The notes below the pieces were generated by a model. The model was not told where the DNA came from. It did no database searches and saw nothing but the letters and a program-made list of their open reading frames with translations. Both the position numbers and the translations under genes were made by a program. Positions 42,680-51,328 of a DNA stretch of 64,000 bases are shown here, piece after piece. The number at the start of each line of letters is the position of its first letter. Positions within the stretch are counted from its first letter, which is position 1. The stretch lies in assembly GCA_016124735.1 (NCBI GenBank), contig WGMZ01000002.1, positions 46,650-110,649 of the forward strand. The letters are read 5' to 3'. This stretch comes from Bacteroidota bacterium (GTDB taxonomy: Bacteria; Bacteroidota; Bacteroidia; UBA8524).

Positions 42680-43852
42680 TCAGGGGTGCTTTAATTCGTA
42701 ATTTAACCAATCTGTAATATTCATGGCAAATTTCATTTGGAACCCGTGATTCTCCGAGAGGTAATGGTTTTCTTCATCTACCAGATACCACACCGGAAAC
42801 CCATTGACATACAAGCCTTCTACACGGCTGTAGGCAAAAAGATGATTTTGAATAAATTGGGGGTAGCCCGGGTTGTCTATCAAGGAATTTTGAGAGTGGT
42901 TCAAAATCAAAATTTGTAAATCTGGATAAACGGAGGATAAGGAATCTACAAAGCGGAAAAATGGTTCCGAATCTTCCATCCTATGGTAGATAAGAAGTTT
43001 TTTGGAATGGATGTCAGAAAGGCGGCTGGCTGTTCCCTTTTTATTGAGTAGATGAAGGTCGGGGAAAGCCTGTCCTCTTAGCGGGTGCGAATCGATCTCC
43101 ATCTTCTGAGGTTCTTCTAATTGTACCAAAGGTTCTTCACCCAACTGATCTACGTCTTTTTTCACGACAAAATAGGGAACCTGATTGAGGTGCGAATAAC
43201 GGTAGTGCACCCGGAAGGAAATCCTTGAGATGGTGGTGTCGGGTATTTCGAAGCGATAGTATTTGCTGCTTTCAAGGGGAAGTCCTTCTTCACTGTAAGT
43301 CACGCTTTCTCCAAGGTATTGCGTCTTTTTCCCTGGCTCAATGGGGATGATTCTTTCGACGCTTACTGTTCTGGTCTCAGGCTCATAAGCATGAAAATAA
43401 CCTTTCTCGTCAAAGGATTTCTGGTTTTGAATCAGCCAGGTTTTTCTCCCGATATTCGGTAATATTCCAAGACAAAGCACTTCCATCTTATAACGGAATT
43501 GCGAACAATACCGGGATTCATACGCCTGCAAAGGGTAGCAATATTGCACCCCGTCTTCCCAATAGGCAATCGAGCCTTTGGAAGGAAAGTAGATGCCGGA
43601 GTTGCCATTATCAAGAGTAAACAAACTGCGCTGGCCAATCGGGTCATTGTAAAAGCGGAGCTTCTGTATCATTGTATCTTGTGGCTGATTGTTTTCAAAG
43701 CGGATGATTTCCATCTCTACTTCTCCGGAAACGAGTTGGGTCTCGGCTTTTTCATTTAGCGCAATCAGCTCCGCCAGACTTTGCCCCGAAGCTATCTGAA
43801 AAAAAAGACCACATAGAATTAATGAGGCTTTTCGGCGGTTAGAGCGTAGCAT
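42680..43852 (-). CDS. Exported protein with C-terminal thioredoxin-like region lacking CxxC
   Basis: A signal peptide (ASLILCGLFFQIASGQ) precedes about 240 residues of beta-rich sequence with YxF and RxxxF patterns, as in outer-membrane-lipoprotein carrier-like or DUF-type periplasmic domains. From about residue 255 (GQAFPDLHLLNKKGTASRLSDIHSKKLLIYH) a TlpA/peroxiredoxin-like region begins and ends VNGFPVWYLVDEENHYL, with the cis-Pro. The CxxC expected after the first strand is absent (YHRMEDSEPF), so it should not act as a thiol oxidoreductase. Its start overlaps the methyltransferase stop by 14 bases. Confidence 0.65.
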   Translation of the reverse strand: MLRSNRRKASLILCGLFFQIASGQSLAELIALNEKAETQLVSGEVEMEIIRFENNQPQDTMIQKLRFYNDPIGQRSLFTLDNGNSGIYFPSKGSIAYWEDGVQYCYPLQAYESRYCSQFRYKMEVLCLGILPNIGRKTWLIQNQKSFDEKGYFHAYEPETRTVSVERIIPIEPGKKTQYLGESVTYSEEGLPLESSKYYRFEIPDTTISRISFRVHYRYSHLNQVPYFVVKKDVDQLGEEPLVQLEEPQKMEIDSHPLRGQAFPDLHLLNKKGTASRLSDIHSKKLLIYHRMEDSEPFFRFVDSLSSVYPDLQILILNHSQNSLIDNPGYPQFIQNHLFAYSRVEGLYVNGFPVWYLVDEENHYLSENHGFQMKFAMNITDWLNYELKHP

Positions 43853-44624
43853 AGGGGCATTTTGTTTCCGAATTTTTTAAGCGGAATTTTCCGGGTTCAA
43901 TTTCATCCATCTCTTTGAAGATTTCATAAGGGGAATAGTCGTATTCTGAGAGTGAGGTTAAGGTTAAGTTTGCGCTTAAGAGGGCCTGAATAACTTCCGA
44001 CAAACCATGATTCCAGGAGATGATGGTGCCCCGCATCACTTTGTCTTTCTCGGCGTAATTCCCTTCTACCTCTTCTTCAATTGCGGCACCATTCAAATAG
44101 TTGTAGATGATTTCTTCCTGCTGATCGTCGTACATCCAGATGACCGGATGGAATTCAGCGAAAACCAAACGGCCGCCCGGTTTTAGCATCTTTGCCACGA
44201 CATGCGCCCATTTTTGAATATCAGGTAACCAGCCTATCGTTCCCCAGGTAGTAAATACGATGTCAAATTGATCTTGGATCAGCTCGGGTGCAGCATACAC
44301 ATCGCCTTGAATGAATTTTACGCTCGTGCCCATTTCCTGATTCAATTGATTCGCCAAATCAATCGCCCGATCGGATAAATCGAGCGCCGTAACATTTGCA
44401 CCCATGCGGGCAAGCGAAATGCTGTCCTGCCCAAAATGGCATTGCAGGTGCAAAATGGATTTTCCCCGCACCTCTCCCAATAAAGCCGTTTCAATCTCTT
44501 TTAAAGATGAAGCGCCTTTACGAAAGGCTTCCATCTGATAGAAATCGGATTTATAATTGGAGTCGGCCCAGGTATTCCAGGATTGGCGGTTTAGTGCAAG
44601 GTAGCGGTCTTTGGCGGGGTTCAT
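43839..44624 (-). CDS. Class I SAM-dependent methyltransferase
   Basis: I start at the ATG at 44624 (MNPAKDRYLALNRQSWN); the track start three codons earlier is a TTG. The 261-residue protein has motif I ILHLQCHFGQDSISLARMGANVTALDLS, the acidic end of strand 2, FIQGDVYAAPELI, FDIVFTTWGTIGWLPD (motif II), and LKPGGRLVFAEFHPV (motif III). It transfers a methyl group from SAM to an unknown small acceptor in the cytoplasm. It follows the serine hydrolase gene by nine bases and overlaps the next gene. Confidence 0.86.
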   Translation of the reverse strand: MNPAKDRYLALNRQSWNTWADSNYKSDFYQMEAFRKGASSLKEIETALLGEVRGKSILHLQCHFGQDSISLARMGANVTALDLSDRAIDLANQLNQEMGTSVKFIQGDVYAAPELIQDQFDIVFTTWGTIGWLPDIQKWAHVVAKMLKPGGRLVFAEFHPVIWMYDDQQEEIIYNYLNGAAIEEEVEGNYAEKDKVMRGTIISWNHGLSEVIQALLSANLTLTSLSEYDYSPYEIFKEMDEIEPGKFRLKNSETKCPYATL

Positions 44625-44633
44625 TGATTGCAA

Positions 44634-45764
44634 TTATTTTCCGAGGAATGCCTCTTTCCCATAGGCCTGAGATAACTTGAACATAAGGGCGGGCCAGAAT
44701 ACTTTCCCATAGTTTTCCCCCAATCGGACGATGACCAGATCCGAATCCGGCTTCACAAAAATATACTGACCGAGATGTCCATTGGCATAGATGATTTGAT
44801 TTCCGTAGTGCCACCATTGGTATTCATAAAACTTGGCCGAACCGTTAGCGGTATCAACCTGCATGCATTGGCGGATCCATTCCCTCGGAACCAACTGCTG
44901 CCCTTTCCATTCGCCGAAATTTTTAACCAGTAATCCGAGTTTGGCAAAATCCCGGGCACGAGCATTCACGCAGCAAAAGGCTTTTTCCATTCCATTTTTC
45001 TGATCGAGGCTCCAGGTGGCAGGGAATTCCATCTGCATCGGAGTCCAAATCTTTTCCTGCAGGTACTGGCTCAGTGTTTTGTCTTTTAATGCGCGGGTCA
45101 GGATAAGGGCCAGGATTTGTGTGCTCGGACTTTGGTAGTTGAATTTGGATTCCGAAGTATACTTTGATTTAAGTTTGAAGGTCTCCTTGTTGATATGCCG
45201 CCCATAGTAAAATTTCGGCATGGTCGTAAAAGGATTGATATAGCTTTCTTTAAAATCCAGATCGGCAGTCATTTGCAATAGATTCTTAATATGCATCGAA
45301 TCAAATCCGCGCCCTTTCAATTCAGGCAGGTATTTTAAAACCGGATCATCAACTCCTCCGATATAGCCTTCCTGAATGGCGCATCCGGTAAGCAGCGATA
45401 CGATGGATTTGGCCATGGAAAAGGAGGTGGTGATAGAGGAATCCACATAGCCGTTATAGTAGCCTTCATATTGAATGCTGTCCTTCCACAAGATGAGGAA
45501 AGCAACGGTCTTATGTTCCTTCATGAATTCATCGACCGTAAAACTATCGTGATCGTAAGTGATGCTTTTCGGGAATTTTGGATCGGTGGCGTAGGGCAAA
45601 GATTCAGGCTGATTACCATTCGAAATCACCCGGGACGGAAAAATCTTGTAATCTGTGATATTGGAAGTAAGATACCATGCCGATCGCGCCACGTGGCAAG
45701 CGCCTATGGAAAGAACAAACACGAGGAGCAGAACGAGAATCGGATGTTTTCGAAGTTGTTGCAT
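44634..45764 (-). CDS. Class C beta-lactamase-like serine hydrolase
   Basis: The 376-residue protein has an N-terminal signal with a possible lipobox (VFVLSIGAC). The serine beta-lactamase/DD-peptidase motifs follow: SxxK as Ser116-Met-Ala-Lys119 in TTSFSMAKSIVSLLTG, the YxN-like FNYQSPSTQ, and GHLGQYIFV in the KTG-box place. The pattern fits PF00144-type esterases and peptidases in the periplasm more than true resistance enzymes. It precedes the methyltransferase on the same strand with only nine bases between, suggesting one unit. Substrate unknown. Confidence 0.87.
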   Translation of the reverse strand: MQQLRKHPILVLLLVFVLSIGACHVARSAWYLTSNITDYKIFPSRVISNGNQPESLPYATDPKFPKSITYDHDSFTVDEFMKEHKTVAFLILWKDSIQYEGYYNGYVDSSITTSFSMAKSIVSLLTGCAIQEGYIGGVDDPVLKYLPELKGRGFDSMHIKNLLQMTADLDFKESYINPFTTMPKFYYGRHINKETFKLKSKYTSESKFNYQSPSTQILALILTRALKDKTLSQYLQEKIWTPMQMEFPATWSLDQKNGMEKAFCCVNARARDFAKLGLLVKNFGEWKGQQLVPREWIRQCMQVDTANGSAKFYEYQWWHYGNQIIYANGHLGQYIFVKPDSDLVIVRLGENYGKVFWPALMFKLSQAYGKEAFLGK

Positions 45765-45818
45765 GGCATTTATTGATTTTAAATTGTCCCGGATGGCACT
45801 GCCTTTAAGTTACAAAAA

Positions 45819-47000
45819 TTAAGCTGAAGTATTTGTCGGAATGGAATATTTCCTGGTCCAGATGAGAATGAATAATAGCAGCAGAATAAAGATCTGTATG
45901 GAAACGAGTTGCGGCCAATGTCCCCAGGGAAGGTAGAGCAGCAGGCAAAGCCAGCCCAAAATGTTTGTCATCCGGTAATAGGAGAGCATAAGAACAGGCA
46001 ATAGCATGAGGTCATAATAGAGATGATAGCTGAACAAATAACTGAGGAGAACGAGTAGCAAAAGCAATTCTGATTCCTTTAGTTTTCCTTTACGATACAG
46101 TGCCAACAGAAGCAGAGAGCCAATCAATAAGAGGGGCAAATTCAACCAGCCTGACTCTAAACCAAACAAACGGAACAAAGCAGCACTCAGGTCCGTCATG
46201 TTCCCATTAAGAAACGAATGTCCGGATTCGAAGATGATTTGCGCCTGCAGTTGCAATTCCCCCAGCCAGCTTTGAATGATCTGTAAAAGAAAATCAAGTC
46301 CAAGTTGGGTATACATCAAAAGGTAGAAAACGAAATTCAATCCGATTGCGTAGATGATGGGCTTCCAGTTTTTTTCTGCAGTAAAGAAGAATAGGATTGG
46401 AAGGGCCAGACTGGGCTTAAAAAAGGAGAGGCCGAGCAGAATCCCGCTGATATTCTTCCGGCTTTTCCTGAAATGGAGCGCGGCCATCAGGAGGAGAATT
46501 ACTGGCAATGCGGGCTGTGCCAGCACAAGTGCCGTGGAGGTGCCACGAAAGGAAATAAGCACCAACAGCGCAAGGAGGAGGTCTTTCCAATTTGCTGTTC
46601 TGGAAGAAACAAATGGAATCAAAAGCAGAGAAAGCAAGGCGATACCCCATGCCATCCATCGGGTACTTTGCCAGCTCCAGGGTAAAAAAAGATGGCAAAG
46701 AAAAATTGCCTGTGGAGGATAAACCAGCCGGTTTTCTGGAGCTCCCGGAGCGGGTAAATCTTTTGCTTCGGGTACATTATCTGCCCACACTTGTTTTAAG
46801 GCAGCATCGTTGTATGGGTTCTCTCCTTCAGCAAAGAGAATATGGCCACAATACAATTGACGCCAGTCCAGGGGTTGATTTAGTTCCACCTGGTAATTTG
46901 ACAACCGCCATAAATTCAGGAGAAGCATAGCGAACATAAAAAGGAGCATCAAAGGCTGATTCGCTACCTCTAAAAAGCGACGGATATTAATTTTCTCCAT
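45819..47000 (-). CDS. GT87/DUF2029-type polyprenol-phosphate glycosyltransferase
   Basis: The 393-residue protein has ten or more membrane helices. The first periplasmic loop reads QPLDWRQLYCGHILFAEGENPYND, with the Asp and the NPY motif typical of GT-C enzymes of the GT87/DUF2029 family. YPPQAIFLCHLFLPW follows, and SFFKPSLALPILFF contains the conserved KP. Such proteins move a sugar from polyprenyl phosphate on the outer face of the inner membrane. It diverges from another GT-C-like gene 25 bases away, with a palindrome between them, so the two may share control. The acceptor glycan is unknown. Confidence 0.75.
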   Translation of the reverse strand: MEKINIRRFLEVANQPLMLLFMFAMLLLNLWRLSNYQVELNQPLDWRQLYCGHILFAEGENPYNDAALKQVWADNVPEAKDLPAPGAPENRLVYPPQAIFLCHLFLPWSWQSTRWMAWGIALLSLLLIPFVSSRTANWKDLLLALLVLISFRGTSTALVLAQPALPVILLLMAALHFRKSRKNISGILLGLSFFKPSLALPILFFFTAEKNWKPIIYAIGLNFVFYLLMYTQLGLDFLLQIIQSWLGELQLQAQIIFESGHSFLNGNMTDLSAALFRLFGLESGWLNLPLLLIGSLLLLALYRKGKLKESELLLLLVLLSYLFSYHLYYDLMLLPVLMLSYYRMTNILGWLCLLLYLPWGHWPQLVSIQIFILLLLFILIWTRKYSIPTNTSA

Positions 47001-47004
47001 GGAT

Positions 47005-47019
47005 GGCGTAATTTACGCC
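47005..47019. promoter_or_regulatory. Inverted repeat between divergent GT-C-like genes
   Basis: GGCGTAATTTACGCC has seven-base perfect arms around a single central base and fills most of the 25-base gap between two divergent start codons. TAATTTAC on both strands is close to a -7 box, so the site may be a two-way promoter core, an operator, or both. Confidence 0.45.
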
Positions 47020-47025
47020 TAATTT

Positions 47026-48879
47026 ATGATGACCCGTATTTTCCGAAAAGACCCTAAAAGTCAAATAGCCCTGCTGGTTTCTGTTCTGGCTATTGTGATT
47101 TTACGTCTGGTAATTGCAGACCCCGGCAACTCGCTTACCTGGGATGTATTTGGTTATTACCTCTATCTGCCCGCCTATTTCATCTACGATGATTTGACTT
47201 TGCAGGACATGACCTGGGTCAATCATATCATCGATACCTATCATACCACAGGAACCCTCTATCAGGCTGTTCAGATTGATGGTGGGAATTGGGTAATGCG
47301 TTATCCGGGCGGCTTGGCCCTTCTCAATTTGCCTTATTTCACCGTTGCGGATTTGCTGGCTGAACCTATGGGATATGCCCGGGATGGATTTTCGTTGCCC
47401 TACCAATTCGCCTGGGTATTCGGAAGCATGTGCTATGCAATCATCGGCCTATTTCTTTCCAGGAAATTATTGCTTCGTTATTTTTCAGATGGGTGGACCG
47501 CACTATTGCTGCTCATTCTGGTTTTCACGACCAATTATCTGGAGATGGCCACTTTTGGTAATCCTCTGGCGCATAATTTTCTCTTTTTCCTGATTGCGGT
47601 TGCGCTGTATATAATCGACAGTTGGAAGGAGAAGATTCATTGGATCCAAATGCTGGCGCTCGGACTTGTCATTGGACTGATAACCATGAGCCGTCCCAAC
47701 GAAGGGCTCTTTATCCTGGTTCCGCTTATCTGGAAATTTGGACCCTTCGGCCGCAGCCAATACTTTTCCTTTCTTGGAAAACAACTCCCGACCTTATTCG
47801 CCGGTGCGATTGGACTGCTGATAGGTGGTTTGCCACAAATGCTTTATTGGAAATGGAGCAGCGGACAATGGCTCTTTTATTCGTATCAGGACAACGGTGT
47901 TGGCTTTGATTTTATGAGCCCGCATACCTGGGATTTCCTGTTTAGCTTCCGAAAGGGCTGGTTCATCTATACACCGGTGATGTTGTTTGCTGTTCTTGGA
48001 TTTGTGCAGATGTACAAGAAAAACAAAGAGCTGTTTTGGTCTTTCTTCCTCTTTTTTATCCTCAATCTTTACATCGTTTCTTCCTGGACTGTCTGGTGGT
48101 ATGGAGGCGGCAGCTATAGTTCCCGTTCCATGGTATCCTCTTACCTGATGTTACTCTTCCCTCTGGGCTATTTCCTTGTTTGGTTGAAAGAACGTCAAGG
48201 ACTCTGGCAGAGCTTTCTTGTCTTGCTTGCTGGATTGACGGTACTCAATCTATTTCAATTCTGGCAGTTCAAGGCTAAAATCATCGATGGGGAAAGAATG
48301 ACGGCGGCATATTACTGGAAAATTTTTGGACGTACTTCCATCCCTGACGGGGCAAAGAATTTGCTTTTGGTGGAGCGTCAGGCCGAAGCCCATGAGCACA
48401 TGCCATTAGAAAGAAATCATCTCGATAGCAGCATATTATTTGAAACATGGCTGGGCACAACCACAGATCAGGAAAACCAGACGCGCATTCAATTGATTCC
48501 GGATGAATTTGAAGCGGTCGTTCAGTTGGATGAAGAACATCCATACACACGGGCATTTGAAACCGGGTATTCAGATATTACCCGGAAGGAGTACGCCTGG
48601 CTAAAGATTGAAGCGGATATTTACGTCCCCGATTCTGTTGGTCCCGAAGCCCCCATGTTGGTAGCGAATTTCCTCTATAAAGGGAAACCTTATAAGTATA
48701 CAACAACTGAGTACCTCATCCCGCAGTTGAAGCGGGGAGAATGGCAGCATATTTCTATGGATTATATGACGCCGGAGGTGAGAAACAAGGCCGATCGCCT
48801 GAAGGCTTATCTGTGGTATCGCGGCAAGGGTCCTGTTTATGCACGAAGTATGAAGATTACCCGATACGAACCTAAATAG
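47026..48879 (+). CDS. Multi-pass membrane protein, GT-C glycosyltransferase-like
   Basis: The 617-residue protein has about ten to twelve membrane helices in residues 15-420 and a soluble C-terminal part of about 190 residues. The first outer loop reads LTWDVFGYYLYLPAYFIYDDLTLQD, and YPGGLALLNLPYF follows; an Asp in this position with a YY motif is the pattern of GT39/GT83-like enzymes in Bacteroidota. MSRPNEGLFIL after a later helix is also typical. The C-terminal part (for example AWLKIEADIYVPDS) looks beta-rich and extracytoplasmic. It probably transfers a sugar from a lipid-phosphate carrier. Confidence 0.7.
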   Translation: MMTRIFRKDPKSQIALLVSVLAIVILRLVIADPGNSLTWDVFGYYLYLPAYFIYDDLTLQDMTWVNHIIDTYHTTGTLYQAVQIDGGNWVMRYPGGLALLNLPYFTVADLLAEPMGYARDGFSLPYQFAWVFGSMCYAIIGLFLSRKLLLRYFSDGWTALLLLILVFTTNYLEMATFGNPLAHNFLFFLIAVALYIIDSWKEKIHWIQMLALGLVIGLITMSRPNEGLFILVPLIWKFGPFGRSQYFSFLGKQLPTLFAGAIGLLIGGLPQMLYWKWSSGQWLFYSYQDNGVGFDFMSPHTWDFLFSFRKGWFIYTPVMLFAVLGFVQMYKKNKELFWSFFLFFILNLYIVSSWTVWWYGGGSYSSRSMVSSYLMLLFPLGYFLVWLKERQGLWQSFLVLLAGLTVLNLFQFWQFKAKIIDGERMTAAYYWKIFGRTSIPDGAKNLLLVERQAEAHEHMPLERNHLDSSILFETWLGTTTDQENQTRIQLIPDEFEAVVQLDEEHPYTRAFETGYSDITRKEYAWLKIEADIYVPDSVGPEAPMLVANFLYKGKPYKYTTTEYLIPQLKRGEWQHISMDYMTPEVRNKADRLKAYLWYRGKGPVYARSMKITRYEPK

Positions 48880-49279
48880 CAGATAATAGTTCGCAGACTT
48901 CTTTCATCACCGGGATATCGGCAGGTGCCCAATCGAGCTGTTCGAGTTCGCTGATGCTGGCCCAGTTTAAGGCGGCATGTTCCTGCAAGGTGACATCGCC
49001 GAGGGAGATTTCACAGATATAGGGTCGTAGTTCAATGATGCGGCTGTTTTCTTCGTAGAAAACCGTGTCCAGCCGCATATTGGCTATAATCTCTACTTTC
49101 AACTCTTCAATGATTTCCCGTTTCAGCGCTTGTTTATCGCTTTCTCCCGCCTCTACTTTCCCGCCCGGGAACTCCCATTTTCCCGCATAGCTTTGATGTG
49201 CTGCTTTTTTTACTGCCAGCACTTTTCCTTCATGAACAACAATAGCACAAACCACGGGTAAGATGTCTTTTCCTTTCAT
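48872..49279 (-). CDS. MutT-like NUDIX hydrolase (8-oxo-dGTP diphosphatase type)
   Basis: The 135-residue protein has the full Nudix box GGKVEAGESDKQALKREIIEEL preceded by YAGKWEFPG, the arrangement of MutT. The start VVCAIVVHEGKVLAVKK and the end LDWAPADIPVM also match MutT/CTP-pyrophosphohydrolase-type enzymes. It should hydrolyse oxidised dGTP or a similar nucleotide to its monophosphate. It is the last gene of the birA-coaX-lptC group: its ATG overlaps the stop of the CorC/GldE-like gene by four bases, and its 3' end overlaps the convergent membrane-protein gene by eight bases. Confidence 0.9.
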   Translation of the reverse strand: MKGKDILPVVCAIVVHEGKVLAVKKAAHQSYAGKWEFPGGKVEAGESDKQALKREIIEELKVEIIANMRLDTVFYEENSRIIELRPYICEISLGDVTLQEHAALNWASISELEQLDWAPADIPVMKEVCELLSAI

Positions 49280-50541
49280 GACTTACGCAATAACCTGAGT
49301 CGAACATTGCCTATCCTGGCATTCTCCAGGCTCAGGATATGAAATTCAAAGTCGTCGATAACCAGTGTTTCTCCTTTCTCCGGAATGCTTTCGTATCGGC
49401 TGATGATGAACCCGCCCAGCGTTTCGTACTCTCCTTCGGGAATGGATAGTTCATAGGTTTCGTTCAGGTAATCGACTTCGAGACGTGCAGAGAACTTGAA
49501 TTCGCGGTCCGAGATTTTTTCTTCGGTGAGATTTTCCACATCGTGCTCATCTTCAATCTCGCCGAATATTTCTTCCAGAATATCTTCAATGGTCACAATC
49601 CCTGCGGTACCTCCAAATTCATCTATCACAACAGCTAAACTTTTGCGATTTGCTGTTAACTTTTTCAGAAGCTCGTTTGCCGGCATAGCCTCGGTAGCAA
49701 TAACGATAGGAATAAGGCAGGATTTGATACTTTCCGGGCGATGGAACAAATCGGTTTGGTGCACGTATCCAATGATATTATCGACGGTTTCTTTGTATAC
49801 CAGGATTTTGGAATGACCACTGCTGATAAATAAATCCCAGAGTTTATCCATGGCATCGTTCATTTCGATCGCCACCACCTCGTTTCTCGGAATCATGCAT
49901 TCACGCACTTTCACCTGATCAAAATCCAGCGCATTTTTAAATACTTCGGTGTCGAGCTCGGAGTCTTCTTCCGTATCGATATGGACACTTTCGGAGATAT
50001 AATGATCCAAATCCACTTTGGTAAACAAGAGTTCTTTTTGTTGATTCTCCGTACCGGGGAGCATTTTTAAAAAGCGCTCTGCCAACCAATTCACAAGGCT
50101 CACTATTGGAAGGAGTGCGTAGTAAAATAGCTGGAAGGGAAAAATTAAGGTAGGCAGTAAGGTGTCGGCATTCTGATTGAAGATGACTTTGGGGATGAAT
50201 TCTGCACAGACCAAAATCAGGATGGTCGAGAAAAATGTCTGGATGAGAAGGTCGAGCAATTCGTAAGAAGCCCAGGGAGATCCACTGAACCAGGAATTGA
50301 GCACGCCTTCCATAAAGATACCATAGATTACCAGCGACACATTGTTTCCAACCAGCACGGTCGAAATAAAGCGGGAGGGTCGTTTGAGGTATGTAGAAAG
50401 AATTCTTCCCCACAAAACGCCTTGTTTATTCTTTAGCTCGATTCGAAGTTTATTGGAGGATAGAAACGCAATCTCAATGCCTGAGAAAAAGGCAGAGAGT
50501 ATCAGCATAGAAAGAATAATCATTCCCGAATAACTGTCCAT
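49276..50541 (-). CDS. CNNM/CBS/CorC-domain hemolysin-type protein (GldE-like)
   Basis: The 421-residue protein has a DUF21 (CNNM) membrane domain in residues 1 to about 185 (AFFSGIEIAFLSSNKLRIELKN), a CBS pair in about 205-325 (RECMIPRNEVVAIEMND; SLAVVIDEFGGTAGIVTIEDILEEIFGEIEDEHD), and a CorC/HlyC transporter-associated domain to the end (EYETLGGFIISRYESIPEKGETLVIDD). The group includes magnesium/cobalt efflux proteins and, in Bacteroidota, the gliding-associated GldE. In this phylum it is often next to lptC, as here. The ion role is likely; a gliding role is only a guess. Confidence 0.88.
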   Translation of the reverse strand: MDSYSGMIILSMLILSAFFSGIEIAFLSSNKLRIELKNKQGVLWGRILSTYLKRPSRFISTVLVGNNVSLVIYGIFMEGVLNSWFSGSPWASYELLDLLIQTFFSTILILVCAEFIPKVIFNQNADTLLPTLIFPFQLFYYALLPIVSLVNWLAERFLKMLPGTENQQKELLFTKVDLDHYISESVHIDTEEDSELDTEVFKNALDFDQVKVRECMIPRNEVVAIEMNDAMDKLWDLFISSGHSKILVYKETVDNIIGYVHQTDLFHRPESIKSCLIPIVIATEAMPANELLKKLTANRKSLAVVIDEFGGTAGIVTIEDILEEIFGEIEDEHDVENLTEEKISDREFKFSARLEVDYLNETYELSIPEGEYETLGGFIISRYESIPEKGETLVIDDFEFHILSLENARIGNVRLRLLRKS

Positions 50542-50563
50542 TTGGAAGGCTTTCTTTTACAAA

Positions 50564-50761
50564 TTAGCGTCTTTTTTTCCGCTTTGTAACAGGCTGTCGT
50601 CCAATTCTTTTTATATAGAGAAGGCCCCAGACAATCAAACTGAAAAAGAAGAAGACATAAAACTTTGAATGAAGGGTTCCTTCTGCGATAAGAACCCATA
50701 GCCCAACAATCAGAGATGCGCTGGCCAGAATGTTCCAGGCGATTCTATTGATCTTCTTCAT
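50564..50761 (-). CDS. Small two-helix membrane protein
   Basis: The 65-residue protein has two predicted membrane helices (ILASASLIVGLWVLIAEG and FYVFFFFSLIVWGLLYI) and a very basic tail (RQPVTKRKKRR), which should sit in the cytoplasm. Its start overlaps lptC by 17 bases and it ends 22 bases before the CorC/GldE-like gene, so it is within the operon. I do not recognise the family. Its place, size and clean topology support a real gene, perhaps a helper of the neighbouring membrane proteins. Confidence 0.65.
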   Translation of the reverse strand: MKKINRIAWNILASASLIVGLWVLIAEGTLHSKFYVFFFFSLIVWGLLYIKRIGRQPVTKRKKRR

Positions 50762-51320
50762 TGATGCTAAGATCGCCTTTTACTTTAAAGATGCGGTATT
50801 CGCTAAAATCCTGGTTGGCTTCGAAACCGATACCCATGATCGTGTCTTTGGGTGAAGTGATTTTAACGAATTCATCGGTGTAAATCTTCCCGGTATTTTG
50901 GTCCCAGAAAAGCTTATCTGTATGCAGTCTTTCCTGTTTGGAGTTGAGCAGCTGCACATCGTTCCGGAGTTCGATAATTTTCTTTTTGTCGAGCGACTTT
51001 CCCCATTTTGCCTTGAGAGAATTTTCGACTTTTCCGCTTGGACCATAAAAATACCCTGTCACTCCTTTTTCAAATAAAGTATAGGGTTCGTCTGTCTGAT
51101 AGCGTTCCAGAACAGGCGCGTAGAGAATGGCCTTTTGCACCCCGGAGTCGTTGAATTGCATTTCAACTGTTTCGGCATATTCTCCGAACACAGTGTCGTT
51201 CATCATCTTCTCCACCTTCTGTTTTTCTTCCTTCATATCACAGGAAGAAAAGAACATAAAAAACCCGGAAAGCAGGGCGATTGCTTGAAAGGGCATACGC
51301 AAAACTTTCCGGGTATTCAT
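50745..51320 (-). CDS. lptC: LPS export protein LptC
   Basis: The 191-residue protein has a lipoprotein-like N-terminus (LLSGFFMFFSSC). The LptC pattern follows: AETVEMQFNDSGVQKAILYAPVLERYQT, YFYGPSGKVENSLKAKWGKSL, ELRNDVQLLNSKQERLHTDKLFWDQNTGKIYTDEFVKITSPKDTI. The LHTDKLFWDQNTGKIYTD part is the repeated beta-jellyroll strand motif of LptC/OstA. LptC bridges the LptBFG transporter and LptA in moving lipopolysaccharide across the periplasm. The gene sits eight bases after the TPR gene. A lipobox Cys in place of a membrane helix is usual in this phylum. Confidence 0.88.
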   Translation of the reverse strand: MNTRKVLRMPFQAIALLSGFFMFFSSCDMKEEKQKVEKMMNDTVFGEYAETVEMQFNDSGVQKAILYAPVLERYQTDEPYTLFEKGVTGYFYGPSGKVENSLKAKWGKSLDKKKIIELRNDVQLLNSKQERLHTDKLFWDQNTGKIYTDEFVKITSPKDTIMGIGFEANQDFSEYRIFKVKGDLSINEEDQ

Positions 51321-51328
51321 CCACTCAA

